Shown: in pieces, positions 24,771 through 31,914 of the stretch
Numbering within the stretch: the first letter of the stretch is position 1
How the letters are laid out: the number at the start of each line of letters is the position of its first letter
NCBI GenBank assembly: GCA_018376855.1
Contig: JAHAAN010000002.1
Coordinates: 1-34,685, forward strand
Source of the DNA: Clostridiales bacterium
GTDB taxonomy: Bacteria > Bacillota > Clostridia > Christensenellales > QALW01
Direction: 5' to 3'
Length of the DNA: 34,685 bases
Program-made: the position numbers and the translations under genes
Notes under the pieces: generated by a model
Databases searched by the model: none
Told to the model about the DNA's origin: nothing
Seen by the model: only the letters and a program-made list of their open reading frames with translations

Positions 24771-25199
24771 TTATACCTCCGGAAAACAAAATATACCGGC
24801 GTAGTTCTGTGAGCGTAAAAGTTCTACGGTGTTTTTTCCGATTTCAGAATCCGGCACGATCGCTGCATGAATAAAAAGAAAAAGGGATTTTATTGTAGTG
24901 CGAGGCGGTTCCGATGCAGCGACAGTTGCAGCAATATCCCAGCAAATTCCTGCTCCTTTCATGCAGGAGAAAAATCGTTTCAGCAAACCGATATCAGAAG
25001 CCTCTCCATATGTTTGAATTAAAAGGGTTATTCCGTGCTCTTTGGCTTTTGGAAGCAATTCTTTAAAAAATTTGCTTTGTTCTTTTAAAGAAACGGAAGG
25101 AAGTACGCAAAAATCATAATGCTGTTCAGGAAGCTCAAATGCTTGCATGAAATAAATGCAGTTGGATTTTTCTTGAAAATCCCGGTCGGTTATACGCAT
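24771..25199 (-). CDS. Half-size TIM-barrel-like protein, function unknown
   Basis: The 142-residue product is not one I can name. Its second half reads like the C-terminal half of a sugar-phosphate isomerase/epimerase (AP endonuclease 2-like) barrel: AKEHGITLLIQTYGEA, then GICWDIAATVAA, and a final LLRSQNYAGIFCFPEV where full-length members have an L-x-x-I-G-Y-D-G-x-x-x-x-E ending. Full members are about 270 residues, so this is either a truncated relative or a reduced protein. Several metal-ligand positions of the family look altered. It begins 12 bp after the glycosyltransferase stop with AGGAG in that gap, so the two are surely cotranscribed. Confidence 0.6.
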   Translation of the reverse strand: MRITDRDFQEKSNCIYFMQAFELPEQHYDFCVLPSVSLKEQSKFFKELLPKAKEHGITLLIQTYGEASDIGLLKRFFSCMKGAGICWDIAATVAASEPPRTTIKSLFLFIHAAIVPDSEIGKNTVELLRSQNYAGIFCFPEV

Positions 25200-25211
25200 T
25201 GAAAATCTCCT

Positions 25212-26243
25212 TTAAGATTTTTTTCTGATATTAATTTCTTTAAATACAAAATCTCGCTGCATAATGAAATTAAAGAAGAAAAATACAATATCTACTAACG
25301 GTTTGGCAATATATGAAGACATTACATGTGAGAGTGCGTCAATCACATAGGAAGAAGCAAACATCACAAAGAGTACGAGAAGAAAATATTTTACAAGAGT
25401 GTACTTTCCCTTTGCATTACGAAATACCATTTTTCGGTTTAAAGCGTAATTTAATAAAGATGAAGCTGATCTTGCAATAATATTAGAACTTAAGTCCCGT
25501 AATCCCACTGAAATCAAAACTGCAAAAGCAAGATATTCAAATAGGTAAGAAAGTATAGAAGATAGTACGTATAATAAATTTTTTGCCCCAATTCGCAAAG
25601 AATCCCTTAATACATTATAATGAGAACCACTATTATTATCAATATAGATCGTTTCAATTTCAATTTCAATGGGTTTTATATCCCAATCACGGAGCTTTAG
25701 CAGCATATTCATTTCATATTCATAACGTTCTCCGTTAAGGACTGCTAATTGTTTTAAAAGATTTTTTGGCAATCCGCGAAGACCTGTTTGCGTATCGTGA
25801 ATTTTAATTCCAGTAGCGAGAGCAAACGATACGCGCATAAAATTGTTTCCGAGTCTGGAGCGGAACGGGACATTTTCTTTAAGAGCTCTTCCGCCGATAA
25901 CAAGCTTGTCCGGATTTTCCTTAAGCGTTTCTTGAACACGCATAATATCGCGGACAGTGTGCTGACCGTCGCAGTCGGCTGTGATAATGCCGTTGACTTC
26001 CGGGCATCGAAGCAAAATTTCATTGATGCCTGTTTTTAGGGCGCGCCCCTTCCCCATGTTTACTGCATGATGAATGACGGGTATTCCCATTTGTTCTACT
26101 TGTTTGAAAATATCGGAAAAAGAGTCTCCTCCCCCATCGTCTACTACAAGAATCAGAGAGGTTTCTTTTTTCAATTCTTCTAAGAATGGCAACATTAACG
26201 GCTGCGGTTTATAGGCAGGGATTAAGATATAATATTGCTCCAT
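25212..26243 (-). CDS. GT2 glycosyltransferase fused to a GtrA membrane domain
   Basis: Residues 1-220 form a dolichyl-phosphate-mannose-synthase-like GT2 domain: IPAYKP at the nucleotide site, VVDDGGGDS, ITADCDGQH with the metal-binding acidic motif, and HDTQTGLRGLP. From about residue 225 come four hydrophobic segments of a GtrA-type domain (SYLFEYLAFAVLISVG and onward), which in other systems helps move polyprenyl-phosphate sugars across the membrane. The protein probably makes an undecaprenyl-phosphate-linked sugar for surface glycosylation; the sugar is unknown. GGAGG lies five bases before the ATG. It heads a minus-strand cluster with a half-barrel protein and uppP. Confidence 0.9.
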   Translation of the reverse strand: MEQYYILIPAYKPQPLMLPFLEELKKETSLILVVDDGGGDSFSDIFKQVEQMGIPVIHHAVNMGKGRALKTGINEILLRCPEVNGIITADCDGQHTVRDIMRVQETLKENPDKLVIGGRALKENVPFRSRLGNNFMRVSFALATGIKIHDTQTGLRGLPKNLLKQLAVLNGERYEYEMNMLLKLRDWDIKPIEIEIETIYIDNNSGSHYNVLRDSLRIGAKNLLYVLSSILSYLFEYLAFAVLISVGLRDLSSNIIARSASSLLNYALNRKMVFRNAKGKYTLVKYFLLVLFVMFASSYVIDALSHVMSSYIAKPLVDIVFFFFNFIMQRDFVFKEINIRKKS

Positions 26244-26280
26244 GATTTCCTCCGAGATTTAATCGGTTTTATCCTAATTT

Positions 26281-26309
26281 ATTTTAGACGATTTAATGTA
26301 ATTATGCAA
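26281..26309 (-). promoter_or_regulatory. Promoter of the glycosyltransferase-uppP cluster
   Basis: On the minus strand TTGCAT (26309-26304) and TAAAAT (26286-26281) are 17 bp apart, 38 bp before the ATG. Confidence 0.65.
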
Positions 26310-26395
26310 GCGGGATTTTCGTCTTTTCAGATCTAAAACGAAAAGTTATAAGGAAATAATTGTTGCGCATGCATTCAAAATTGAGTATAATAAAT

Positions 26396-26401
26396 ATTGA
26401 A
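26396..26401 (+). promoter_or_regulatory. -10 box of the cysE leader
   Basis: TATAAT lies here, with only a weak ATTCAA at the -35 position (26373-26378). Transcription from about 26408 gives a leader of normal T-box size. Confidence 0.5.
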
Positions 26402-26407
26402 ACCCAA

Positions 26408-26627
26408 TTACGTCAAAGCGTATGCAACAGCGATTTCCAAAGAGAGTGTGCCGCAGGGTGAAAGGCACATGAAAGAGCGGCAATACGGTGCGTTGGCTGA
26501 AGGGGACGAAGCGTTAGTTTTGTACGTATGCCTGCGTTAAAGGATTTGAGAGAAATATTCTTTTGAATATTTAAAAAGAGTGGAACCGCGGAAACAACCG
26601 TCTCTTTGTGAGAGGGTTATTTTTTTT
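26408..26627 (+). promoter_or_regulatory. Cysteine-specific T-box riboswitch leader
   Basis: The T-box motif AGAGTGGAACCGCGG lies at 26577-26591 and is followed by an intrinsic terminator (AACC and CTCT at 26596-26605 pairing with AGAG and GGTT at 26611-26618, then T residues). A stem III hairpin AAATATTC-TTTT-GAATATTT lies at 26552-26571. The likely specifier is TGC (26489-26491), a cysteine codon followed by G, in the same position relative to the GGCTGAAGG block as in the proline leader. The downstream genes, cysE and cysS, match a cysteine sensor. Confidence 0.9.
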
Positions 26628-26648
26628 ATTCAGTAAGGGGGGAATGAT

Positions 26649-27281
26649 TTGGCAAAGCATTGGAAAACGGATATTCAAGCCGTGTTGGATCGCGATCCGG
26701 CAGCGCGTTCAAAATGGGAAGTTATTTTTTGCTATCCCGGTTTTCGGGCAGTGCGTAGGCATCGGCGCGCGCATTGGTTTTTTAAGCACGGTCATCCTAT
26801 TATTGCACGTATGATCGCGAACCGTACACGGCGTATAACGGGAATAGATATTCATCCGGGCGCTACGATCGGCGAAGGGTTGTTTATTGACCATGGAACA
26901 GGTGTTGTTATCGGTGAAACGACGGTAATCGGAAAAAACTGTACGATTTTTCAGAATGCGACGCTCGGAGGAACGGGAAAAGAAGTCGGAAAGCGTCATC
27001 CTACTTTAGAAGATGAAGTGATGGTATGTGCCGGAGCAAAAGTGTTAGGGCCTTTTACCGTGGGAAAAGGTTCAAAAATCGGGGCGGGAGCAGTTGTACT
27101 TTCGGAAGTTCCGCCGCATTGCACCGTTGTGGGAGTGCCGGGGCGAATTGTTCGGTGCAATAACGTGCGTGTGGAAGAAACGATTGACATGGATCAGCGC
27201 TTGCCTGATCCCATACTTGAAGAGCTTCAGCAGCTTTGTTCCCGTATTGGAGAATTAGAACGAAAGATAAATAAACAGTAA
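26649..27281 (+). CDS. cysE: Serine O-acetyltransferase
   Basis: CysE makes O-acetylserine from serine and acetyl-CoA, the first step of cysteine synthesis. The left-handed beta-helix hexapeptide repeats are clear: GIDIHPGATIGEGLFIDHGTG with the catalytic His-Asp-His region, VIGETTVIGKNCTIFQNATLGG and IGAGAVVLSEVPPHCTVVGVPG. The start is TTG at 26649, with AAGGGGGGA six bases upstream; the ATG at 26644 is in another frame. Length (210 residues) fits the shorter Gram-positive form. It is cotranscribed with cysS 45 bp downstream under the cysteine T-box. Confidence 0.95.
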   Translation: MAKHWKTDIQAVLDRDPAARSKWEVIFCYPGFRAVRRHRRAHWFFKHGHPIIARMIANRTRRITGIDIHPGATIGEGLFIDHGTGVVIGETTVIGKNCTIFQNATLGGTGKEVGKRHPTLEDEVMVCAGAKVLGPFTVGKGSKIGAGAVVLSEVPPHCTVVGVPGRIVRCNNVRVEETIDMDQRLPDPILEELQQLCSRIGELERKINKQ

Positions 27282-27326
27282 TAAAAATCAGAATTGTTTT
27301 TTAAATAAAAAGGATCGGTGATCTAC

Positions 27327-28724
27327 ATGAAGGTTTATAATACGCTTAGTAAGAAAAAAGAGGAGCTTTCTTCCATTGCTCCGGGAAAGATCGGGATGTA
27401 TTCCTGCGGGCCTACGGTTTATAATTATGCGCACATAGGAAATCTTCGCACTTATGTTTTTATGGATCTCTTGCGCAGGTCTCTTGAGCATGAAGGCTAC
27501 AAAGTAAAAAGTGTAATGAATATTACGGATGTCGGTCATTTGACAAGCGACGCCGACGAAGGCGAGGATAAAATGGAGCGCGCTTCCCGAGAGCAAAAGA
27601 AAACGCCCTATGAGATTGCGGAATATTACACGAGTGTATTTTTTCATGATATTGCCGAATTGAATATTAAACGCCCTACGATCACACCGAAAGCGACGGA
27701 TCATATTCAGGAGATGATTGCTTTTGTTCAAGGATTATTGGAAAAAGGCTTTGCCTATGAAACGGGCGACGGAATTTATTTCGATATCCAGAAATTCGGC
27801 CATTACGGAAAGCTTTCCGGTGTGAATTTAGAGGAGCAGCTGGCCGGCGCGCGTGTAGAGGTCAATGACGAAAAACGTCATCCGGCGGATTTTGCGCTTT
27901 GGAAAAAGGCGCCTAAAGAACACATTATGCAATGGGAAAGCCCTTGGGGAATGGGTTATCCGGGCTGGCATATTGAATGCTCTGCCATGAGCCGAAAATA
28001 TTTGGGAGATCAGTTTGACATTCATACCGGCGGAGTAGATCACATTCCGGTTCATCATGAAAATGAAATTGCACAGAGTGAAGCATTTTTAGGGCATTCT
28101 GCGGTAAATTACTGGATGCATGGCGAATTTATGATGGTCGATAACGGAAAAATGAGCAAAAGCTTGGGCAACACTTATACCGTTGAGGATCTAAAGAATA
28201 AAGGTTTTGAGCCGCTCGCGTTTCGTTATTATTGCCTGAATTCTCATTATCGCAATAAGCTCAATTTTACATGGGAGGGAATGACTGCGGCGCAAACAAG
28301 CTATACAAGGCTTTTGGAAGCAGCTTTGGCGCATAAGCATGGAAAAGAGACGGCGGATGAGGTCATGATTCATTCCATGCTGTCGGATTTCTATGCCGCT
28401 GTGGAGGATGATTTAAACGTACCGAAGGCGCTCGGTTTTACATGGCTTTTGGCAAAGCAGCCGAAATCTGCTGAGGTTTACCGCGCACTGCTGAAAATGG
28501 ATGAAATTCTCGGACTCTCTCTTGATCGATGCGAGGAAAAATGTAAATCCTCTCAGGAAGAGGAAGAAATTCTTCCTGACGAAATTCAGGCGCTGGCAGA
28601 TCAGCGTGCACAGGCTCGCATGGATAAAAATTGGGCGCAGAGCGACCGTTTGCGTGATGAACTTTCAGCGTTGGGCTATATAGTGCTGGATTCTAAGGAA
28701 GGCCAGAAGATTAAAAGAAAATAA
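27327..28724 (+). CDS. cysS: Cysteine-tRNA ligase
   Basis: This class I synthetase loads cysteine on tRNA-Cys. The N-terminus MKVYNTLSKKKEEL matches family members, so I chose the ATG at 27327 (465 residues) over the GTG at 27318. Zinc ligands begin with CGPTVYNYAHIGN, which also contains the HIGH motif near residue 37; the later GWHIECSAMS and HHENEIAQSEA supply the other ligands. KMSKS is near residue 275 (GKMSKSLGN). As second gene after cysE it is coregulated by uncharged tRNA-Cys, the product's own substrate. A terminator follows. Confidence 0.97.
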   Translation: MKVYNTLSKKKEELSSIAPGKIGMYSCGPTVYNYAHIGNLRTYVFMDLLRRSLEHEGYKVKSVMNITDVGHLTSDADEGEDKMERASREQKKTPYEIAEYYTSVFFHDIAELNIKRPTITPKATDHIQEMIAFVQGLLEKGFAYETGDGIYFDIQKFGHYGKLSGVNLEEQLAGARVEVNDEKRHPADFALWKKAPKEHIMQWESPWGMGYPGWHIECSAMSRKYLGDQFDIHTGGVDHIPVHHENEIAQSEAFLGHSAVNYWMHGEFMMVDNGKMSKSLGNTYTVEDLKNKGFEPLAFRYYCLNSHYRNKLNFTWEGMTAAQTSYTRLLEAALAHKHGKETADEVMIHSMLSDFYAAVEDDLNVPKALGFTWLLAKQPKSAEVYRALLKMDEILGLSLDRCEEKCKSSQEEEEILPDEIQALADQRAQARMDKNWAQSDRLRDELSALGYIVLDSKEGQKIKRK

Positions 28725-28744
28725 TTGTTTTATATAAAAAGAAC

Positions 28745-28774
28745 AGCGCAGAGATATTTTCTGCGCTTTTTTAT
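28745..28774 (+). terminator. Intrinsic terminator after cysS
   Basis: AGCGCAGA (28745-28752) pairs with TCTGCGCT (28760-28767), followed by TTTTTAT. Confidence 0.88.
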
Positions 28775-28830
28775 CCGTAAAATTTTGTATCCGCTGCAGT
28801 AAAAAGACGTTCCAAAGGGTTGCGGAGGAT

Positions 28831-28894
28831 TGTTAAGGGGCGTAATAAAGAAATTTGTATTCTGAAATTTGTAATTCTCCTTGCTTCCTTAACA
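28831..28894. repeat. 64-nt dispersed intergenic repeat, copy B
   Basis: The block is bounded by perfect 8-bp inverted repeats, TGTTAAGG (28831-28838) and CCTTAACA (28887-28894). Inside, AAATTTGTATTC is followed by the near-direct repeat AAATTTGTAATTC. It aligns with 9954-10018. No gene is seen in the 344-bp gap 28725-29068. Confidence 0.65.
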
Positions 28895-29013
28895 GGAAAA
28901 TAAACTATTTTGTAAAAATAAAATAGCGCAAACCTGTATTACTTTAGTCATATAATTCCAAAAAAAAAGTTTTTCTCTGCGTGATTTGGAGGTTTTATTT
29001 GTAATAAAGCAAA

Positions 29014-29044
29014 AGCATGCACAGATGAAAAACCTGTGCATGCT
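29014..29044 (-). terminator. Intrinsic terminator after the phosphodiesterase gene
   Basis: AGCATGCACAG (29014-29024) pairs with CTGTGCATGCT (29034-29044). On the minus strand it runs into TTTGCTTTATT. It lies 25 bp past the gene's stop. Confidence 0.75.
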
Positions 29045-29068
29045 GATAATCAATATAATGTGAATCAA

Positions 29069-29791
29069 TTATTCTAAAATATTGCTTGTAATAAAGTCGA
29101 CGCCTAAGGCAATAAGTTTTTCCGCATCGGCGGGATCGTCGCAGGTCCAGCAATTAATTTCGATATTTTCTTTTTTTAACATGGAAATGTTTTCTTCGTT
29201 GAGCGCAGGATACCAAATATCAATTCCCAAATGATTTTTCTTTAAAAATTCAATTGTATCCGGTGTGCATTCTCCGGTAAGAAGCTGTGCCTTGCAGCTT
29301 GCATCGAGCTTTCTAAGAAGCTCCATATTCTCCGGAAGAAAAGAAATGTAAATGCAGCGGTCTTTTCTGCCCGCGGTTTCGGTAAGTGTAAGAATATCTT
29401 TCATTTCCGGTTCGGAAAAAGCATCCTTTAGTTCAATCACGCAAACCTTATCGTAAGTTTCGCAAATGGAAAGATAAGACTCCAATGTGGGAATGCGCAG
29501 ATCGGAACGCGATTTTTCGCCATCCATATCAAAAAGAATAAGCTGTTCCAGTTCATTGAGCGAGTGTTCGCCGATCACGAGTTTTTCTCCGGAAACATAT
29601 TCCGTATCATGATTGTGAATAACGGCGAAACGGCCGTCATTTGTGCGATGAATATCTGTTTCTATTCCGAAATAGCTGCGATTGCCTGCCGCGATAAATG
29701 CGGCATTTGTATTTTCGCGTTCAATACCGCTCAAGCCTCTGTGCGCAATCATTTTGCTGCTCCCCTTATTGATCCGAATGGTATTTTTCAT
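29069..29791 (-). CDS. Glycerophosphodiester phosphodiesterase
   Basis: GDPD enzymes split glycerophosphodiesters to glycerol 3-phosphate and an alcohol. The metal-binding and catalytic motifs are visible: AHRGLSGIERENT near residue 16 (His-Arg then Glu-Asn), IETDIHRTNDG with the Glu-x-Asp metal ligands, IHNHDTE with the second His, and VIELKD. The C-terminal NCWTCDDPADAEKLIALGVDFITSN matches the family ending. There is no signal peptide, so it is cytoplasmic. AAGGAG lies before the ATG at 29791. It is a single-gene unit, divergent from spo0A, with its own promoter. Confidence 0.92.
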   Translation of the reverse strand: MKNTIRINKGSSKMIAHRGLSGIERENTNAAFIAAGNRSYFGIETDIHRTNDGRFAVIHNHDTEYVSGEKLVIGEHSLNELEQLILFDMDGEKSRSDLRIPTLESYLSICETYDKVCVIELKDAFSEPEMKDILTLTETAGRKDRCIYISFLPENMELLRKLDASCKAQLLTGECTPDTIEFLKKNHLGIDIWYPALNEENISMLKKENIEINCWTCDDPADAEKLIALGVDFITSNILE

Positions 29792-29843
29792 TATGAGTCA
29801 GCTCCTTATCATTTTTTACCGTTTATGCCGGAATCTTATTTTC

Positions 29844-29872
29844 ATTGTATTCCTTTTTATAGAAAAAAACAA
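29844..29872 (-). promoter_or_regulatory. Promoter of the phosphodiesterase gene
   Basis: On the minus strand TTGTTT (29872-29867) and TACAAT (29849-29844) are 17 bp apart. Confidence 0.65.
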
Positions 29873-30007
29873 GCCTTTCCTAACCTTTTCTTAAAAAATT
29901 GTTTTGAGGAAAAACAGTTCATTTTCTTCCATTCGGGCGAAAAAAGGATTTTAAATAAAGGCGTATTCTTCATAAAATGACTTATTTTTTCTTATTTTAC
30001 AATTGGT

Positions 30008-30105
30008 TGTCGAGCTGTGAAAGCAAAAAACACAGCAATAACGATATTTTTCTTCCATATTTTGTTAAAATTTCTATAGCATTGTACGAAATATTGTGAT
30101 ATAAT
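30008..30105 (+). promoter_or_regulatory. spo0A promoter region with possible 0A box
   Basis: An extended -10 element TGATATAAT (30097-30105) lies 40 bp before spo0A. About 80 bp further up, TGTCGAG (30008-30014) matches the Spo0A binding site TGTCGAA at six of seven positions. AAAGGATTT (29943-29951) resembles a sigma-H -35 box, but no matching -10 follows. Autoregulation is therefore possible, not shown. Confidence 0.4.
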
Positions 30106-30145
30106 TACAATATCAATGAAAATATTATAAAAACAGGGGGACATT

Positions 30146-30937
30146 ATGAATCAGCCACAAAGAGTATTAATCGTAGATGACAATTCTCAAGTACGGGATT
30201 TTCTTTCTAAAAGTTTATCGGACTGTGAAAATATCCATGTGATAGGGAGTGCATCAGATGGACTTCAGGCGCTGGAAATGATCGATTCGTTAAATCCCGA
30301 TATTGTGCTTTTAGATATCGTAATGCCGAAGCTTGACGGCTTCGGGGTTTTAGAGATTTTATCTAAACGAAGCAGCTCTCCACATGTAATTGTGGTTTCG
30401 GCACTGACACAGGAAATGCTGATTGCCCGTGCAATCGAGTTAGGCGCAGTTTTCTTTATTGCAAAGCCCTTTAGTGTGGATGTTCTTAAAGCGCGAGTAT
30501 CTGATGTTGTGGAACTGCATTCTGGAAATGCAGCTAAACCGTCTTTGGCAAAGCTGTCCTCCGGAATCGTTCAGGAGCCGAAAGGTACTTCTGTGGATGA
30601 AAAGATCAGCACGGTATTTATTACGATAGGAATTCCGGCGCATATTAAGGGATATCATTTTCTGCGGGAGGCTGTGAAAATGGTCATTGCCAATCCCGAT
30701 ATTATTAACCGGATCACGAAGGAGCTTTACCCCGGAATTGCGCGTACATTCAATACCAGTCCCAGCAAGGTAGAGCGTGCGATTCGCCATGCAATAGAAG
30801 TGGCATGGACACGCGGAAAAATCGAAAATCTGAACGATTTATTCGGATATCATGTTTATACGAAAAACGATAAACCCACAAACGGTGAATTTATAGCGCT
30901 TATTGCTGATAAGCTTTTATTGGAGCATGTGGCATAA
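30146..30937 (+). CDS. spo0A: Sporulation master regulator Spo0A
   Basis: Spo0A is the phosphorylated response regulator that commits the cell to sporulation. The receiver domain (1-125) has the acidic pocket VDDN, the phosphorylation aspartate in VLLDIVMP and the lysine in AKPFS. After a linker, the DNA-binding domain carries the diagnostic IGIPAHIKGYHFLREA segment, the LYPGIARTFNTSPSKVERAIRHAIEVAW helices and the C-terminal PTNGEFIALIADKL. GGGGGA precedes the ATG. The spoIVB gene often found upstream is absent; a divergent phosphodiesterase gene is there. The 3' flank holds a DnaA-box cluster. Confidence 0.97.
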   Translation: MNQPQRVLIVDDNSQVRDFLSKSLSDCENIHVIGSASDGLQALEMIDSLNPDIVLLDIVMPKLDGFGVLEILSKRSSSPHVIVVSALTQEMLIARAIELGAVFFIAKPFSVDVLKARVSDVVELHSGNAAKPSLAKLSSGIVQEPKGTSVDEKISTVFITIGIPAHIKGYHFLREAVKMVIANPDIINRITKELYPGIARTFNTSPSKVERAIRHAIEVAWTRGKIENLNDLFGYHVYTKNDKPTNGEFIALIADKLLLEHVA

Positions 30938-30947
30938 TCCAATTGAG

Positions 30948-31104
30948 TTATCCACAGTTTTGATGATTTTAAAATATCTGTGGATATTGTGGATGGTTTT
31001 ATCCACCAATATTATGGTGTAAATAAGCGAAAATAGTGGATAAAGGTGTTTGCATTGTGGAAAACTTCTTAAATGCAAACACCTTGTTTATTTTTATGTC
31101 CACA
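30948..31104. promoter_or_regulatory. Cluster of seven DnaA-box-like sites after spo0A
   Basis: The sites are TTATCCACA (30948-30956, perfect), TGTGGATAT (30979-30987), TGTGGATGG (30988-30996), TTATCCACC (30999-31007), AGTGGATAA (31035-31043), TGTGGAAAA (31056-31064) and ATGTCCACA (31096-31104). Orientation is mixed. Density is about one per 22 bp, higher than upstream of dnaA. It could be a DnaA titration or origin-control locus, or part of an origin. Confidence 0.65.
31045..31095 (+). terminator. Intrinsic terminator after spo0A, inside the DnaA-box cluster
   Basis: GGTGTTTGCATT (31045-31056) and AATGCAAACACC (31072-31083) form a perfect 12-bp stem, followed by TTGTTTATTTTT. One DnaA-box-like site (31056-31064) lies mostly in its loop. 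Confidence 0.75.
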
Positions 31105-31174
31105 ACCATATAAACAATATGCAGAGGATAATTTTGAATGAATTATAAATATTCATGGAATGAAAAAATTTTGC

Positions 31175-31203
31175 TTGCTATTTTGTAACGATTTTACTAT
31201 AAT
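31175..31203 (+). promoter_or_regulatory. Promoter of the small zinc-ribbon gene
   Basis: TTGCTA (31175-31180) and TATAAT (31198-31203) are 17 bp apart, 36 bp before the ATG. Confidence 0.6.
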
Positions 31204-31239
31204 TGCTATAACATATATACCAAGAAGGTGGGGGTTCAC

Positions 31240-31605
31240 ATGGCATATAAAAAATGTCCGCGCTGCGAATTGAATTATATTTTGGATACGGAACAATACT
31301 GTAAGGTATGTTTGGTTGATATGGGAAAGATCGCCGGTGCTCCTCTTGAAGATATGGATGATGAAGATTTAAAGCTTTGTCCCGAGTGCGGCGAGAATTA
31401 TCTGGAGGAAGGCGAAGAGCTTTGTTATGCGTGCCGGCTGGAACAGATGAAAAATGCAGCGAAGGAAGATGATGCAACGGATTCCTTGGATTTTGATGAG
31501 GACTTTGTTGTTCCGGCTTCCAAAGGCGAGCCGGAGGAAGTTTTGATGGAGGATTTAAGCGTGCTGGAGGAGGGCGAAACGAACGAAGAAGAGGAAGAAG
31601 AGTAA
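31240..31605 (+). CDS. Small zinc-ribbon protein with acidic tail
   Basis: This 121-residue protein has no family name I recognise. It contains two cysteine-rich knuckles: CPRC near residue 6 with CKVC near 24, and CPECGENY with CYAC further on. The last forty or so residues are strongly acidic and end in a run of glutamates. No signal peptide or membrane segment is visible. The ATG at 31240 has GGTGGGGG upstream; an in-frame start at 31228 adds only four residues. It has its own promoter directly after the DnaA-box cluster. A nucleic-acid or protein-binding accessory role is conceivable, without direct evidence. Confidence 0.75.
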   Translation: MAYKKCPRCELNYILDTEQYCKVCLVDMGKIAGAPLEDMDDEDLKLCPECGENYLEEGEELCYACRLEQMKNAAKEDDATDSLDFDEDFVVPASKGEPEEVLMEDLSVLEEGETNEEEEEE

Positions 31606-31673
31606 AGCCGGATTTGTTCATTTGGTTTTCGCAGCATAAAAACAAAAAACTGTCAGATAAAAGCCGGCTTTTT
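31604..31673 (+). terminator. Possible long-loop terminator after the zinc-ribbon gene
   Basis: AAAGCCGG (31604-31611, overlapping the stop) can pair with CCGGCTTT (31664-31671), followed by TT. The loop is about 50 nt, so the call is tentative. Confidence 0.4.
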
Positions 31674-31735
31674 GTTAAATAAGCAGATATATGCAGCAGT
31701 AAAATGCTTTATCCAAAAAGAGAATAAAGTCAGGC

Positions 31736-31764
31736 TTGCAAAAAGAGAATAGAAGTGATAGAAT
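31736..31764 (+). promoter_or_regulatory. Promoter of the surface protein gene
   Basis: TTGCAA (31736-31741) and TAGAAT (31759-31764) are 17 bp apart. The 5' leader would be about 144 nt. Confidence 0.65.
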
Positions 31765-31857
31765 ACTAATGGATGGCATTATAAAGAATGCAAACGCTTA
31801 TTATTTTTAACAATATGTGGTTATAACTTGCAAGCATAATGCTTTTAAGTTATGATA

Positions 31858-31890
31858 CTCCGAAAGATAAAAATAAAAGGTCTTTCGGAG
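31858..31890 (+). promoter_or_regulatory. Leader hairpin before the surface protein gene
   Basis: CTCCGAAAGA (31858-31867) and TCTTTCGGAG (31881-31890) form a perfect 10-bp stem with a 13-base loop. It ends seven bases before the AAAAGGAGG ribosome site (31897-31905), with no T tract. Confidence 0.5.
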
Positions 31891-31914
31891 AAGGAGAAAA
31901 GGAGGCTTTTTGTA

